Below are positions 42,101-50,604 of a stretch of DNA of 64,000 nucleotides, one piece after another. The stretch comes from Nocardioides deserti (GTDB lineage Bacteria > Actinomycetota > Actinomycetes > Propionibacteriales > Nocardioidaceae). The stretch lies in the NCBI RefSeq assembly GCF_014266025.1, contig NZ_JACMYC010000004.1:248001-312000 (forward strand), in the 5' to 3' direction. Under the pieces are notes generated by a model. The model did no database searches and was not told the DNA's origin. It saw only the letters and a list, made by a program, of their open reading frames with translations. The translations under genes and the position numbers were made by a program. The stretch's first letter is position 1, and the number at the start of each line of letters is the position of its first letter.

Positions 42101-44037
42101 TCGACTGCCAGGCCGAGGACTTCACCGCCGTCGGGATCGGCGACATGTCCGGCGACGTCTTCGGCAACGGCATGCTGCGCTCGGAGCACACCCGGCTCGT
42201 GGCGGCCTTCGACCACCGCGACGTCTTCCTCGACCCCGACCCGGACGCCGCGGCGTCGTACGCCGAGCGGCGCCGGCTCTTCGAGCTGCCCCGCTCGAGC
42301 TGGCAGGACTACGACACCTCGCTGATCTCCGAGGGCGGCGGGGTGTGGTCGCGCTCGGCGAAGTCCGTGCCGGTCTCGGAGCAGGTGCGCCGCGTGCTCG
42401 GCCTGCCCGACGACGTCGAGCGGCTGACGCCCAACGAGCTGATCCGCGCGATCCTGTGCGCGCCGGTCGACCTGCTCTGGAACGGCGGCATCGGCACCTA
42501 CGTCAAGGCCTCCGACGAGCCGCACACGGCCGCGGGCGACAAGGCCAACGACGCCATCCGCGTCGACGGGCGCGACCTGCGCGCGCAGTGCGTCGGGGAG
42601 GGCGGCAACCTCGGGCTGACCCAGGCGGGGCGGATCGAGTACGCCCGGTTCGGCGTCGGCGGCGAGGGCGGCCGGATCAACACCGACTTCATCGACAACT
42701 CCGCCGGCGTGGACACCTCCGACCACGAGGTGAACATCAAGATCCTGCTCGACCGGGTCGTGCGCGACGGCGACCTGACGACCAAGCAGCGCAACGCGGT
42801 GCTCGCCGAGATGACCGACGAGGTCGCCGAGCTGGTGCTCCGCGACAACTACGAGCAGAACCTCGCGCTCGCCAACGCCGCCGCCCACGCGCCCTCGCTG
42901 CTGCACGTCCACGAGGAGTGGATGCGCCGGCTCGAGGACGAGGGGGTGCTGCGCCGCGAGGTCGAGGGACTGCCCTCGCGCGCGGAGGTGCGCCGCCGAC
43001 TGGAGCGGCACGAGGGCCTCACCGTCCCCGAGCTCTCGGTGCTGCTGTCGTGGACGAAGATCGTGCTGGCCGACCGGCTGCTCGCCTCGGACCTGCCCGA
43101 CGACCCGTACCTCGAGCACGACCTGCGCGCGTACTTCCCGCAGCCGGTCCGCGAGGGCTTCGCCGCCCAGGTCGAGACCCACCCGCTGCGCCGCGAGATC
43201 ATCGTGACCCAGGTGGTCAACGACCTGGTCAACGGCGCCGGCATGACGTTCGTGCCGCGGCTGGCCGGCGAGACCGGGGCCGAGGTCGCCGACCTGGCCC
43301 GGGCCAACTTCGTCGCCCGCGAGGTCTTCGCGTCGCTGCCGCTGCGCCTGGAGCTGCAGGGCTACGACAACCGCATCGACGCCGCCGTCCAGACCCGGAT
43401 GCGGATCGAGATGCGCACGCTGGTGGAGCGGGCAACCCGGTGGCTCGTGGCGCACCGGCGGCCGCCGCTGGACAGCCAGGCGACGGTCGACGAGTTCCGC
43501 GGACCGGTGCAGGCGGTCGTCGGTCGGCTGCCCGAGCTGATGACCGGTCGCGAGCTCGTCGCGTGGGAGCAGCGTCGGGACCGGCTGGTGCGCGGCGGCG
43601 TGCCGGAGGACCTGGCCGTCCGCGTGTCGGTGCTGTCGCCGGCGTACGCCGTGCTGGGGATCGTGGAGACGGCGTCCCGCGAGGGTCTCGACGCCGCCGA
43701 CGTGGCGCGGGTGCACTTCACCCTCGGAGAGCGGCTCGGCCTGCCGGCGGTCGTCCAGCGGATCGTCGCGCTGCCGCGGCACGACCGCTGGCAGACGATG
43801 GCGCGCGCGGCGCTGCGCGAGGACCTCCACTCCGTCCACGCCCAGCTCACCGCGCAGGTGCTGCGGTCCACGTCGGCCGACGACTCCGCGCCCGCGCGGG
43901 TGGCCGCCTGGGAGGACGCCGACGGCACCGTCGTCGGTCGCGCCGCCGCCACGCTCGAGGAGATCTGCGCCGACGACGCCGCCGACCTCGCCCGGCTCTC
44001 CGTCGGCCTGCGCGTGGTGCGGGGGCTGCTGACCTGA
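39151..44037 (+). CDS. gdh: NAD-specific glutamate dehydrogenase, large (L_180) type
   Basis: A 1,628-residue catabolic enzyme that deaminates glutamate to 2-oxoglutarate with NAD+. The N-terminal ~600 residues hold ACT-like regulatory segments ([19 protein letters not shown]). The catalytic core (about 730-1190) includes [34 protein letters not shown] with the catalytic Lys, [13 protein letters not shown] and [11 protein letters not shown] long helical C-terminus follows, as in the Streptomyces enzyme. GTG at 39151 is chosen from the leaderless-type promoter and homologous start. It pairs metabolically with pruA. Confidence 0.95.
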   Translation: [1628 protein letters not shown]

Positions 44038-44067
44038 GGCGGGCCCCCGGCGGCCGGCTCGCCCCTC

Positions 44068-44073
44068 TAGGCT
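44068..44073 (+). promoter_or_regulatory. Candidate -10 element of the 44081 operon (leaderless type)
   Basis: TAGGCT is followed by 7 nt and the GTG at 44081. The same hexamer and spacing occur before the amidase gene at 51400. Confidence 0.55.
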
Positions 44074-44080
44074 CGCCGGC

Positions 44081-44635
44081 GTGGACAGGCTGGTGGCGGC
44101 GGACATGGTGCGGGTGGCCGCGCTGGTGAGCCTGCTCGTCGGCCTGCCGGCGTACGGCGGGATCGCGGGGGCGGTGTTCTTCCTCGTGCTCGGCGGGACC
44201 GTGGTGCCGCGGGCGTTCTCCGCGCCGGCCGCGCTCGACGCGACGTACTGCCTCACGATCCTGGTGGCGGCCTGGGCCGCGGTGCTCGACTGGTACCTCG
44301 CGGTCCCGTGGCTCGACGTCGTCGTGCACGCCGCGGCCACGGGGTTGATCGCGGCGTTGGTGCAGTTCGTGCTCGTCCGGGTCGGGACGGCGTCGGCCGC
44401 CGAGACCGCGCTGCGCTTCCCCCGGACGGCCGTGGCGGTCCTGACCACCGCGACCGGCACGGCGCTGGCGGTGGTGTGGGAGCTCGGCGAGTGGTACGGC
44501 CACACCTACCTCGACAGCCGGATCCAGGTGGGGTACGACGACACGATCGGTGACCTGGCAGCCGGGATGGTCGGCGCGCTGGTCGCCGGGATCGCGCTCG
44601 GCAGCGGCCTGTTGCTGCGCGGGGCGCGCCGGTGA
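44081..44635 (+). CDS. DUF2238/YjdF-like membrane protein
   Basis: A 184-residue protein with five or six transmembrane helices. Conserved-type polar motifs within the membrane region are WLDVVVHAAATGLIAAL, VWELGEWYGHTYL and VGYDDTIGDLAAGMVGALVAG. The His, Glu and Asp pattern resembles DUF2238 (YjdF) proteins of unknown function. The stop overlaps the glycosyltransferase start (GTGA), so the two are probably one transcription unit. Confidence 0.65.
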   Translation: MDRLVAADMVRVAALVSLLVGLPAYGGIAGAVFFLVLGGTVVPRAFSAPAALDATYCLTILVAAWAAVLDWYLAVPWLDVVVHAAATGLIAALVQFVLVRVGTASAAETALRFPRTAVAVLTTATGTALAVVWELGEWYGHTYLDSRIQVGYDDTIGDLAAGMVGALVAGIALGSGLLLRGARR

Positions 44636-45384
44636 GCCGCTCCTCACGCCTGCTGCCGACGGTCAGCGTGGTCATCCCGGCCCGCGACGACGCGGTCGCG
44701 CTGCGCCGCTGCCTGCAGCTGCTCGCCCGCCAGACGGTCGCCCCGCTCGAGGTGGTCGTGGTCGACAACGGCTCGACCGACGACACCGCCGCGGTCGCCC
44801 GCGAGCTCGGCGCGCGGGTGGTCGAGGAGCCGGCGGTGGGCATCCCGCCCGCGGCGGCCCGGGGGTACGACGAGGCGCGCGGCGACGTGATCGCCCGGCT
44901 CGACGCCGACTCCCGGCCCGGCCCGCGCTGGGTCGAGCGGGTGGCCCGGCGGATGAGCGACCAGGGTCTCGACGCCGCCACGGGGATCGGCGCGTTCCAC
45001 GACCTGCCGTGGGGCGTGCGGCACGTCGCCGCGGCGGCGTACCTCGGTGCCTACTACGTGCTCACGCACCTCGCCCTCGGCCACACCGCGCTGTGGGGCT
45101 CGAGCATGGCGCTGCGGCGCTCGACGTGGGAGGTCGTCCGCGCCGACGTGCACCGTCACGACCCCGAGCTGCACGACGACATGGACCTCGCCTTCGTGCT
45201 CGGCCCCGGCCGGCGGATCCGCCTCGACCCCCTGCTCGCCGTCGGCGTTTCCGGCCGCAGCCTGCGCGGGTGGGCCCAGCTGCGCCGCCGGATGGACCGC
45301 GCCCGCCGCACCCTCGAGGTCAACTGGGCCGTCTCGCCGCCGTGGCTGCGGTGGCGCGACCGGTTCGCGCGCGGGCGGTCGTGA
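44632..45384 (+). CDS. Family 2 glycosyltransferase
   Basis: A 250-residue GT-A fold transferase: VSVVIPARDDAVALRRCLQLL at the N-terminus, VVVVDNGSTDDTAAVA (UDP-sugar-binding Asp) near residue 40, and a DADS motif (ARLDADSRPG) near residue 85 for metal binding. The ED/DD acceptor-site acid is HDPELHDDMDLAF near residue 180. There is no membrane helix. It is coupled to the preceding membrane protein and converges on the carotenoid operon; glycosylation of a carotenoid or lipid is a possible but unproven role. Confidence 0.85.
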   Translation: MSRSSRLLPTVSVVIPARDDAVALRRCLQLLARQTVAPLEVVVVDNGSTDDTAAVARELGARVVEEPAVGIPPAAARGYDEARGDVIARLDADSRPGPRWVERVARRMSDQGLDAATGIGAFHDLPWGVRHVAAAAYLGAYYVLTHLALGHTALWGSSMALRRSTWEVVRADVHRHDPELHDDMDLAFVLGPGRRIRLDPLLAVGVSGRSLRGWAQLRRRMDRARRTLEVNWAVSPPWLRWRDRFARGRS

Positions 45385-45471
45385 GGTTCATCGGGGCGCC
45401 GATGAACCTGACGGTGCCCGGACGAAATGTCATCGGGGGACCGTGAGTTCCGCCGGGGCCCCGATGAACCT
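45384..45471. repeat. Nested inverted and direct repeats between convergent operons
   Basis: AGGTTCATCGGGGC (45384-45397) is complementary to GCCCCGATGAACCT (45458-45471). Inside, AGGTTCATCGG also pairs with CCGATGAACCT (45399-45409), and CATCGGGG (45431-45438) with CCCCGATG (45459-45466). CCGATGAACCTGACGG is repeated directly at 45399 and 45461. The structure starts at the last base of the glycosyltransferase stop and ends 20 bp before the carotenoid operon stop, so it may terminate both. Confidence 0.9.
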
Positions 45472-45491
45472 GACGGCCCGCCGACCCGCAC

Positions 45492-46403
45492 TCAGCGCAG
45501 CGTGATCCAGAGGAACAGCTGGGTGACGAGGAAGCCGGTGAGGTAGTTCAGCCAGAGGAACCGCCGCCAGCCGGCGTTGGCCCCCTCGCACGTCTCGTCG
45601 GTGACGCCGACGAAGGCGGCGACGTTGGCGACGTACGGCAGGACGAGGGCTGCGGCGAGCGTGCCGGGCCAGGGGAGCAGGAGCAGGACGAGGCCGGCGG
45701 CGACGTATGCCCCCAGCGCGAACCAGACCGTCCCGCGGGCACCGATCACGGTGCCGACCGAGGCGATGCCGCCGGCGCGGTCGGCGACGACGTCCTGGAC
45801 GGCGCCGAAGGCGTGCGAGCCGATGCCCCACAGGAAGAACCCGACGACCGCCGCGACGGTCGTGGTGTCCGCCGGCGCGTCGGCCAGCGCGAGGCCGAGC
45901 ACGGCGGGGCTGACGAAGTGGGTGCTGGAGGTCAGCGAGTCGAGGAACGGGCGCTCCTTGAAGCGCAGCACCGGCGCGGAGTACGCCACGACCGCGAACA
46001 CGCTCACCGCGAGCACGACGCGCGACAGCCCGTCGCCGACGGCGAGCAGGTAGACCACGAACGGCACGTTCGACAGCACGGCCAGCGCGATCGTCAGCCG
46101 GTGCACCGACCGGTCGAGCACGACGCCCTCGACGCCACCCTTGCGCGGGTTGCGGATGTCGGACTCGTAGTCGAAGACGTCGTTCACGCCGTACATCAGC
46201 AGGTTGTAGGGCACGAGGAACCAGAACGTGCCGAGCACGAGGACGGTGTCGACACCGCCGCCGGCGAGGAGGTACGCCGCGGCGAAGGGGTAGGCGGTGT
46301 TCACCCAGGAGAGCGGGCGGGAGGACGCGAGGACCTGCCCGAGGAGGGCCAGCGGTCCCCGGGGCTCACGGTGGCCGGCGGGTGCGGTGGCGGTCACGGT
46401 CAC
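45492..46403 (-). CDS. crtEb: UbiA-type prenyltransferase, probable lycopene elongase
   Basis: A 303-residue integral membrane prenyltransferase with about eight helices. The prenyl-diphosphate motifs are NDVFDYESD (NDxxDxxxD, near residue 75) and QDVVADRAGG (near residue 205). As the last gene of the crt operon, after two small cyclase subunits, it matches CrtEb of Corynebacterium, which adds two C5 units to lycopene to give C50 flavuxanthin. GTG at 46403 has AGGAGG upstream and overlaps the previous stop by 4 nt. Elongase identity is inferred from context and motif type. Confidence 0.82.
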   Translation of the reverse strand: MTVTATAPAGHREPRGPLALLGQVLASSRPLSWVNTAYPFAAAYLLAGGGVDTVLVLGTFWFLVPYNLLMYGVNDVFDYESDIRNPRKGGVEGVVLDRSVHRLTIALAVLSNVPFVVYLLAVGDGLSRVVLAVSVFAVVAYSAPVLRFKERPFLDSLTSSTHFVSPAVLGLALADAPADTTTVAAVVGFFLWGIGSHAFGAVQDVVADRAGGIASVGTVIGARGTVWFALGAYVAAGLVLLLLPWPGTLAAALVLPYVANVAAFVGVTDETCEGANAGWRRFLWLNYLTGFLVTQLFLWITLR

Positions 46404-46708
46404 CGATCCTCCTCCTTCGAGAGCAGCAGCCACAGGGCCGGCAGCGCCAGCACCGCGGCGAGCGGCCAGGCGAGGTCCTCGACCGGCGCCTTCCAGAGCA
46501 GGAACGCCGGCTCCGCGCCCTCGCCGTACCGGAACAGGTCGGCGAGGATCATCAGGCTGTCGAAGACGACCGTCAGCACGAACAGCGAGAGGGTGGTCAG
46601 CGCGGTCGCCGCCCACCAGGCCCGCGACGGCCGGCGGCGCACGACCGCCACGACGAGCACCACGGCGGAGAGCGCGAGGAAGATCGCGGCGAGGCCGGCG
46701 TACGTCAT
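46400..46708 (-). CDS. crtYf: C50 carotenoid cyclase subunit, lycopene-cyclase-domain protein
   Basis: A 102-residue membrane protein with three helices and the lycopene cyclase (CrtY heterodimer) motif FDSLMILADLFRYGEGAEPAF..KAPVEDLAWPLAAV, in which PVEDL corresponds to the active PxE(E/D) segment. It would act with the preceding subunit to cyclise the ends of a C50 carotenoid. ATG overlaps the previous stop as ATGA and the stop overlaps the next GTG. Subunit name by position relative to Corynebacterium. Confidence 0.82.
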   Translation of the reverse strand: MTYAGLAAIFLALSAVVLVVAVVRRRPSRAWWAATALTTLSLFVLTVVFDSLMILADLFRYGEGAEPAFLLWKAPVEDLAWPLAAVLALPALWLLLSKEEDR

Positions 46709-47061
46709 GCCGACTCCCGGGCCCGCTCGGGTGCTGCCGCGGACGTGCGGGCGAGCACGAGCCGGAAGAGCTGGTGCAGCACCATCGTGAGGTAGCAGAG
46801 GAAGACGATGAAGAACAGCTCCTCCAGGGGCAGCTCGGGCGCGAGCTCGATGCCGGTCATCGCGTCGGACTCGCCGCGGTGGTACATGTCGGCGCCGATC
46901 GCGATGAGGTCCCACACCAGGAACACCACGGTGCCGACGGCCACGACGACCACCGCCCGCCGCGCCGCGCCGGGGCGGAAGAGGAACAGCCGCCACCGCC
47001 GGTCGACCAGCCCCATGCAGACGGTCGGGACGATGATCGAGAGCAGGTAGAGGACGCTCAC
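46705..47061 (-). CDS. crtYe: C50 carotenoid cyclase subunit, lycopene-cyclase-domain protein
   Basis: A 118-residue membrane protein with three helices: VLYLLSIIVPTVCMGLVDRR at the start, WDLIAIGADMYHRGESDAMTG and the PLEELFFIVF motif (PxEExxF) typical of heterodimeric CrtY-type cyclases. It pairs with the next 102-residue subunit. GTG at 47061 overlaps the crtI stop by 4 nt. The sequence cannot tell which ring type (epsilon, beta or gamma) it makes. Confidence 0.83.
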   Translation of the reverse strand: MSVLYLLSIIVPTVCMGLVDRRWRLFLFRPGAARRAVVVVAVGTVVFLVWDLIAIGADMYHRGESDAMTGIELAPELPLEELFFIVFLCYLTMVLHQLFRLVLARTSAAAPERARESA

Positions 47062-48635
47062 GCCCGCGGCTCCGGGGACGGGCCCGAGGAGCGGTCCTCG
47101 CGCAGCCGCTTGAGGACGAGCTCGGCGGAGATCAGGCACATCGGCAGGCCGATGCCGGGGCGGGTGGCGTACCCGGCGTAGAACAGCCCGTCGACCTTGC
47201 GCGAGACGTTGCCGGCGCGGAAGAACGCGCTCTGCTTGAGCACGTGCCCGGGGCCGAGCGCGCCGCCCTGCCACGAGCCGAGGTCGTCGGCGAAGTCGGC
47301 CGGCCCGATGGTGCGGCGGACCTCGACCCGGGACGCGAGGTCGGGCACGCCGGCCCAGGTGGCGACCTGGTCGATCGCGGCGTCGACGGCCTTCTCGACC
47401 GCGGGGTCCCCGGCCCCGTCGCGGCCGCCGTGCCCGATCTCGGGGTCGGCCGGCACCGGGATCAGCACGAAGAGGTTCTCCTTGCCCGGGGGCGCGACGG
47501 TGTCGTCGGTGGCGCTGGGCCGGCAGACGTAGATCGACGCCGGGTCCGGCACGCGCCGGGTGCGGCCGAAGATGTCGTCGAAGTTGGCCCGCCAGTCGGA
47601 GGTGAAGAACAGCGAGTGGTGCGCCAGCTCGGGCAGCTCGCCGTCGACGCCGAGCAGCGCCAGCACTGCGCCGGGGCCGGGGTCGCGCTTCTTCCACCAG
47701 CCCTCGGGGTAGGTCTGCAGCGCGCGCGGCAGCAGCCGGGTCTCGAGGTGGTGCAGGTCGGCGGCGCCCACCACCACGTCGGCGTCGAGCCGTTCCCAGG
47801 CGCCGGTGGGGTCGACGTACGACACCCCCTCGGCGACCGCACGGCCGCGCGCGGCCGGGCGGGTGCGGATCTCCTCGACGGTGCAGCCAGTGCGGATCCG
47901 CACGCCGTGCTGCTCGGCCACACGGGCGATCGCGGCGATCAGCGTGGTGAAGCCGCCGCGGGGGTAGAGCACCCCGTCGGCGAGGTCCATCCAGCTCATC
48001 AGGTGGTACATGCTCGGCGCGCGCTCCGGCGAGGTGCCGAGGAAGACCGCGGGGTAGCCCAGCACCTGCCGCAGCCGCGGGTCGTCGAACCGGGCGGCGA
48101 CGTGGCTCTCCAGCGAGCGGGTGAGCAGGCCGGAGAGGCGGGGCCCGTTGCGCAGGATGTTCGCGCTGAGCAGCGACGCGGTCGACTCGAAGCCGGTGTA
48201 GAGGAACTGCTGGACGGCGAGGTCGTATACGTGCCGGGCGGAGTCGAGGTACGCCGACAGCGCGGCGCCGGCCCCCGGCTGCACGGACTCGAAGAGCGCG
48301 ACGTTGGCCTCGCGGTCCGCCGCGACGTCGAGGTGCTCGTCGCGGCCCTCGAAGAAGACGCGGTAGCCGGGGTCGAGGCGGACCAGGTCGAGCTGCTCGG
48401 CCGCGCTGGTGCCGAGCATGGCGAAGAAGTGGTCGAAGACCTCGGGCATGAGGTACCACGACGGGCCGGTGTCGAACCGGAAGCCGTCGGCCTCCCACGA
48501 TCCCGCGCGGCCGCCGACCTCGTCGCGCTGCTCGAGCAGGTCGACCGACCAGCCGTCGGCCGCGAGCAGGGCCGCGGTCGCCAGGCCGGTGATGCCGCCG
48601 CCGATGACGACGGCCGACCCGGGCGTCCGGCTCAC
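47058..48635 (-). CDS. crtI: Phytoene desaturase
   Basis: A 525-residue FAD-dependent desaturase converting phytoene to lycopene. The N-terminal dinucleotide motif VIGGGITGLATAALLAADG plus DEVGGRAGS, and the C-terminal FYAGYATRPGIGLPMCLISAE block, are characteristic of CrtI. The long central substrate-binding region has normal length. GTG at 48635 overlaps the crtB stop as GTGA; an upstream extension is antisense-type low-complexity sequence. It is membrane-associated and sits mid-operon. Confidence 0.93.
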   Translation of the reverse strand: MSRTPGSAVVIGGGITGLATAALLAADGWSVDLLEQRDEVGGRAGSWEADGFRFDTGPSWYLMPEVFDHFFAMLGTSAAEQLDLVRLDPGYRVFFEGRDEHLDVAADREANVALFESVQPGAGAALSAYLDSARHVYDLAVQQFLYTGFESTASLLSANILRNGPRLSGLLTRSLESHVAARFDDPRLRQVLGYPAVFLGTSPERAPSMYHLMSWMDLADGVLYPRGGFTTLIAAIARVAEQHGVRIRTGCTVEEIRTRPAARGRAVAEGVSYVDPTGAWERLDADVVVGAADLHHLETRLLPRALQTYPEGWWKKRDPGPGAVLALLGVDGELPELAHHSLFFTSDWRANFDDIFGRTRRVPDPASIYVCRPSATDDTVAPPGKENLFVLIPVPADPEIGHGGRDGAGDPAVEKAVDAAIDQVATWAGVPDLASRVEVRRTIGPADFADDLGSWQGGALGPGHVLKQSAFFRAGNVSRKVDGLFYAGYATRPGIGLPMCLISAELVLKRLREDRSSGPSPEPRA

Positions 48636-49549
48636 CGGGCACCCCGCACGAGCGTGCGCGCGACGACGCGGGCCTTGGCCGGCCCGGGCACGCGCACCCG
48701 CTCGCGGCGGATCTGCTCGGCGGGCGTGGCGTGCAGGCGCGCACAGAGCTCGGCGAAGAGCCCGTGGGCGAGCGCCACCGCGTTGCGGCAGCCCGAGGGC
48801 AGCTCGCGGATCGCCTGCGCGGCGACGGCGAGGTCGGCCTCGATGTCGGCGAGCAGCAGGTCGCGGGTCCGGTCGTCCAGGCGCGCCGGGTCGAGCCCCG
48901 GGAAGTAGTGGCGGCCGAGCTGGCCGTCGTCGGCGGCGAGGTCGCGCAGGAAGTTGACCTTCTGGAACGCCGCGCCGAGCCGCTGGGCACCCGGCGCGAG
49001 CCGCTCGTACGCCGCGTCGGCGCCGGGCTGGTCGGCGACGAAGGCCCGCAGGCACATCAGCCCGACCACCTCGGCGGAGCCGTAGACGTAGCGGGCGAAC
49101 GACTCCTCGTCGTGCTCGACACGGAAGAGGTCGGTGCGCATCGAGGCGAAGAACGGGTCGACCAGCGACCGCTCGATGCCGCACGTGCGGGCGGTCCGAC
49201 CGAAGGCGTGGACCACCAGGTTCGCGCTGTGGCCGGTCTGCATGGCGGCCCGGACGTCGGCCTCGAGCGTGTCGAGGACGCGGGCCTGGGAGGCGCGGGT
49301 CCCGTCGGGGCGGGGGGCGTCGACGACCTCGTCGGCGACGCGGACCATCGCGTAGACGTTGCGGACGTGGGTGCGGACCGGCTCGGCGAGCAACCGGGTG
49401 GCCAGGCCGAACGACGTGGAGTAGCGCTTGATGACGACCGCGGCGGCCGCCTCGGCGACCCGGTCGTAGTCGTCGGCCGGGCTGTCGCCGGGCGGCGGGC
49501 TCGACGGCGGCACGTCGGGGCTCCCCGGGGTCGACTCCATGGCGGTCAT
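48632..49549 (-). CDS. crtB: Phytoene synthase
   Basis: A 305-residue trans-isoprenyl-diphosphate synthase that joins two GGPP molecules head to head into phytoene. The two Asp-rich sites are VRVADEVVD (near residue 72) and NFLRDLAADDGQLGRHYFP (near residue 200), with the KRYSTSFGLATRLL start block. The first ~30 residues are Pro/Ser-rich and non-conserved. ATG overlaps the crtE stop as ATGA. Confidence 0.93.
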   Translation of the reverse strand: MTAMESTPGSPDVPPSSPPPGDSPADDYDRVAEAAAAVVIKRYSTSFGLATRLLAEPVRTHVRNVYAMVRVADEVVDAPRPDGTRASQARVLDTLEADVRAAMQTGHSANLVVHAFGRTARTCGIERSLVDPFFASMRTDLFRVEHDEESFARYVYGSAEVVGLMCLRAFVADQPGADAAYERLAPGAQRLGAAFQKVNFLRDLAADDGQLGRHYFPGLDPARLDDRTRDLLLADIEADLAVAAQAIRELPSGCRNAVALAHGLFAELCARLHATPAEQIRRERVRVPGPAKARVVARTLVRGAR

Positions 49550-50604
49550 GCTGCTCCCCGCGTCAAGGTCTCGGACATGTCGCCGACCCAGGCGACCAGC
49601 TCCGCGGGGAGGCCGAGCTCGGCGGCCTGCGCGGTCGCGGCGTCCACGTAGCCCGCGGCGAGGTCCTCGACGAAGACGCGGGAGCCGCCGGCCTCCAGCG
49701 CGCGGCGGACCTCCGCGGCGGCGGCCGGGGTGAGGTCCGGGTCGCCGAGGTGGCGCCGGACGACCGGCCAGGCGGCGGTGGTGCGGGCGTGGACGACCAG
49801 CGGGGTGCGCTTGCCCTCGCGCAGGTCGCCGAGCTCGGACTTGCCGGTGCGCGCCGGGTCGCCGAAGACGCCCTGCACGTCGTCGAGCAGCTGGTAGGCC
49901 AGACCCAGCTGCCGGCCGACCCGGCCGAGCCCGGTGACGACCGCGTCGTCGGCGTCGGCCAGCACGGCGCCGTACTGCAGGGGGAGCTCGAAGGAGTAGA
50001 CGGCCGTCTTGTGCTCCTCCATCGTCAGCACGTCGGCCAGCGACGGCTCGGCCAGCCCCATCGAGAACCTGACGTCGGCGAGCTCGCCGGCCGCGGAGAT
50101 GCGCAGGGCGCAGTCGAGCAGGTCGAGCAGCCGGCCGACGGTGGCCGGGGGAGCGGGCGCGGTCGCGACGGCGCGGACGGCGCCGGCGAGCGCGAGGTCA
50201 CCGGTGAGGACCGCCCCGGCGAGCGCGTAGGCGTCGGCGGCCTCGGCCGAGGCGCCCGCGCGCTGAGCGTGCGCGCGGAACGTCCCCGGCGCGCTGGGCC
50301 GGCCGCGGCGGGTGTCGTCGCAGTCGATGACGTCGTCGTGGACGACGAAGGCGGTGTGCAGCAGCTCGAGCGCCGCGGCGACGGGAGGTACGGCGTCGTG
50401 CCGGCGTCCGCCGAGCAGCCGGTGCACGCTCTCGACCAGGTGCGGGCGGAACTGCTTGCCGCCGACCGTCGCGCAGGTCAGCGCCCGCTGCAGCGCCGAC
50501 TCGTCCGAGCCGGGCGTGCTGTCCGGGGGCGGTGCCAGCTGCTCGTCGAGCGCGCGCCGGACCCAGTCGCCGGTCGGCGCGTCGGGGCGACCGGCCGTGG
50601 TCAC
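49546..50604 (-). CDS. crtE: Geranylgeranyl diphosphate synthase
   Basis: A 352-residue polyprenyl synthetase extending IPP/DMAPP to C20 GGPP. The first Asp-rich motif is FVVHDDVIDCDDTRRG (near residue 90), GGKQFRP precedes it, and the second is QLLDDVQGVFGD (near residue 235) with GKSELGDLREGKRTPL. GTG at 50604 overlaps the idi stop by 4 nt. It supplies crtB and probably, together with DMAPP from idi, the elongase. Confidence 0.92.
   Translation of the reverse strand: MTTAGRPDAPTGDWVRRALDEQLAPPPDSTPGSDESALQRALTCATVGGKQFRPHLVESVHRLLGGRRHDAVPPVAAALELLHTAFVVHDDVIDCDDTRRGRPSAPGTFRAHAQRAGASAEAADAYALAGAVLTGDLALAGAVRAVATAPAPPATVGRLLDLLDCALRISAAGELADVRFSMGLAEPSLADVLTMEEHKTAVYSFELPLQYGAVLADADDAVVTGLGRVGRQLGLAYQLLDDVQGVFGDPARTGKSELGDLREGKRTPLVVHARTTAAWPVVRRHLGDPDLTPAAAAEVRRALEAGGSRVFVEDLAAGYVDAATAQAAELGLPAELVAWVGDMSETLTRGAA

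Noticed and set aside
39154..44505. A very long open frame antisense to the glutamate dehydrogenase gene
   Set aside because: It is a by-product of high GC codon usage on the opposite strand: low-complexity Arg/Val/Gly/His sequence with no recognisable domain, while the plus strand encodes a complete NAD-glutamate dehydrogenase.
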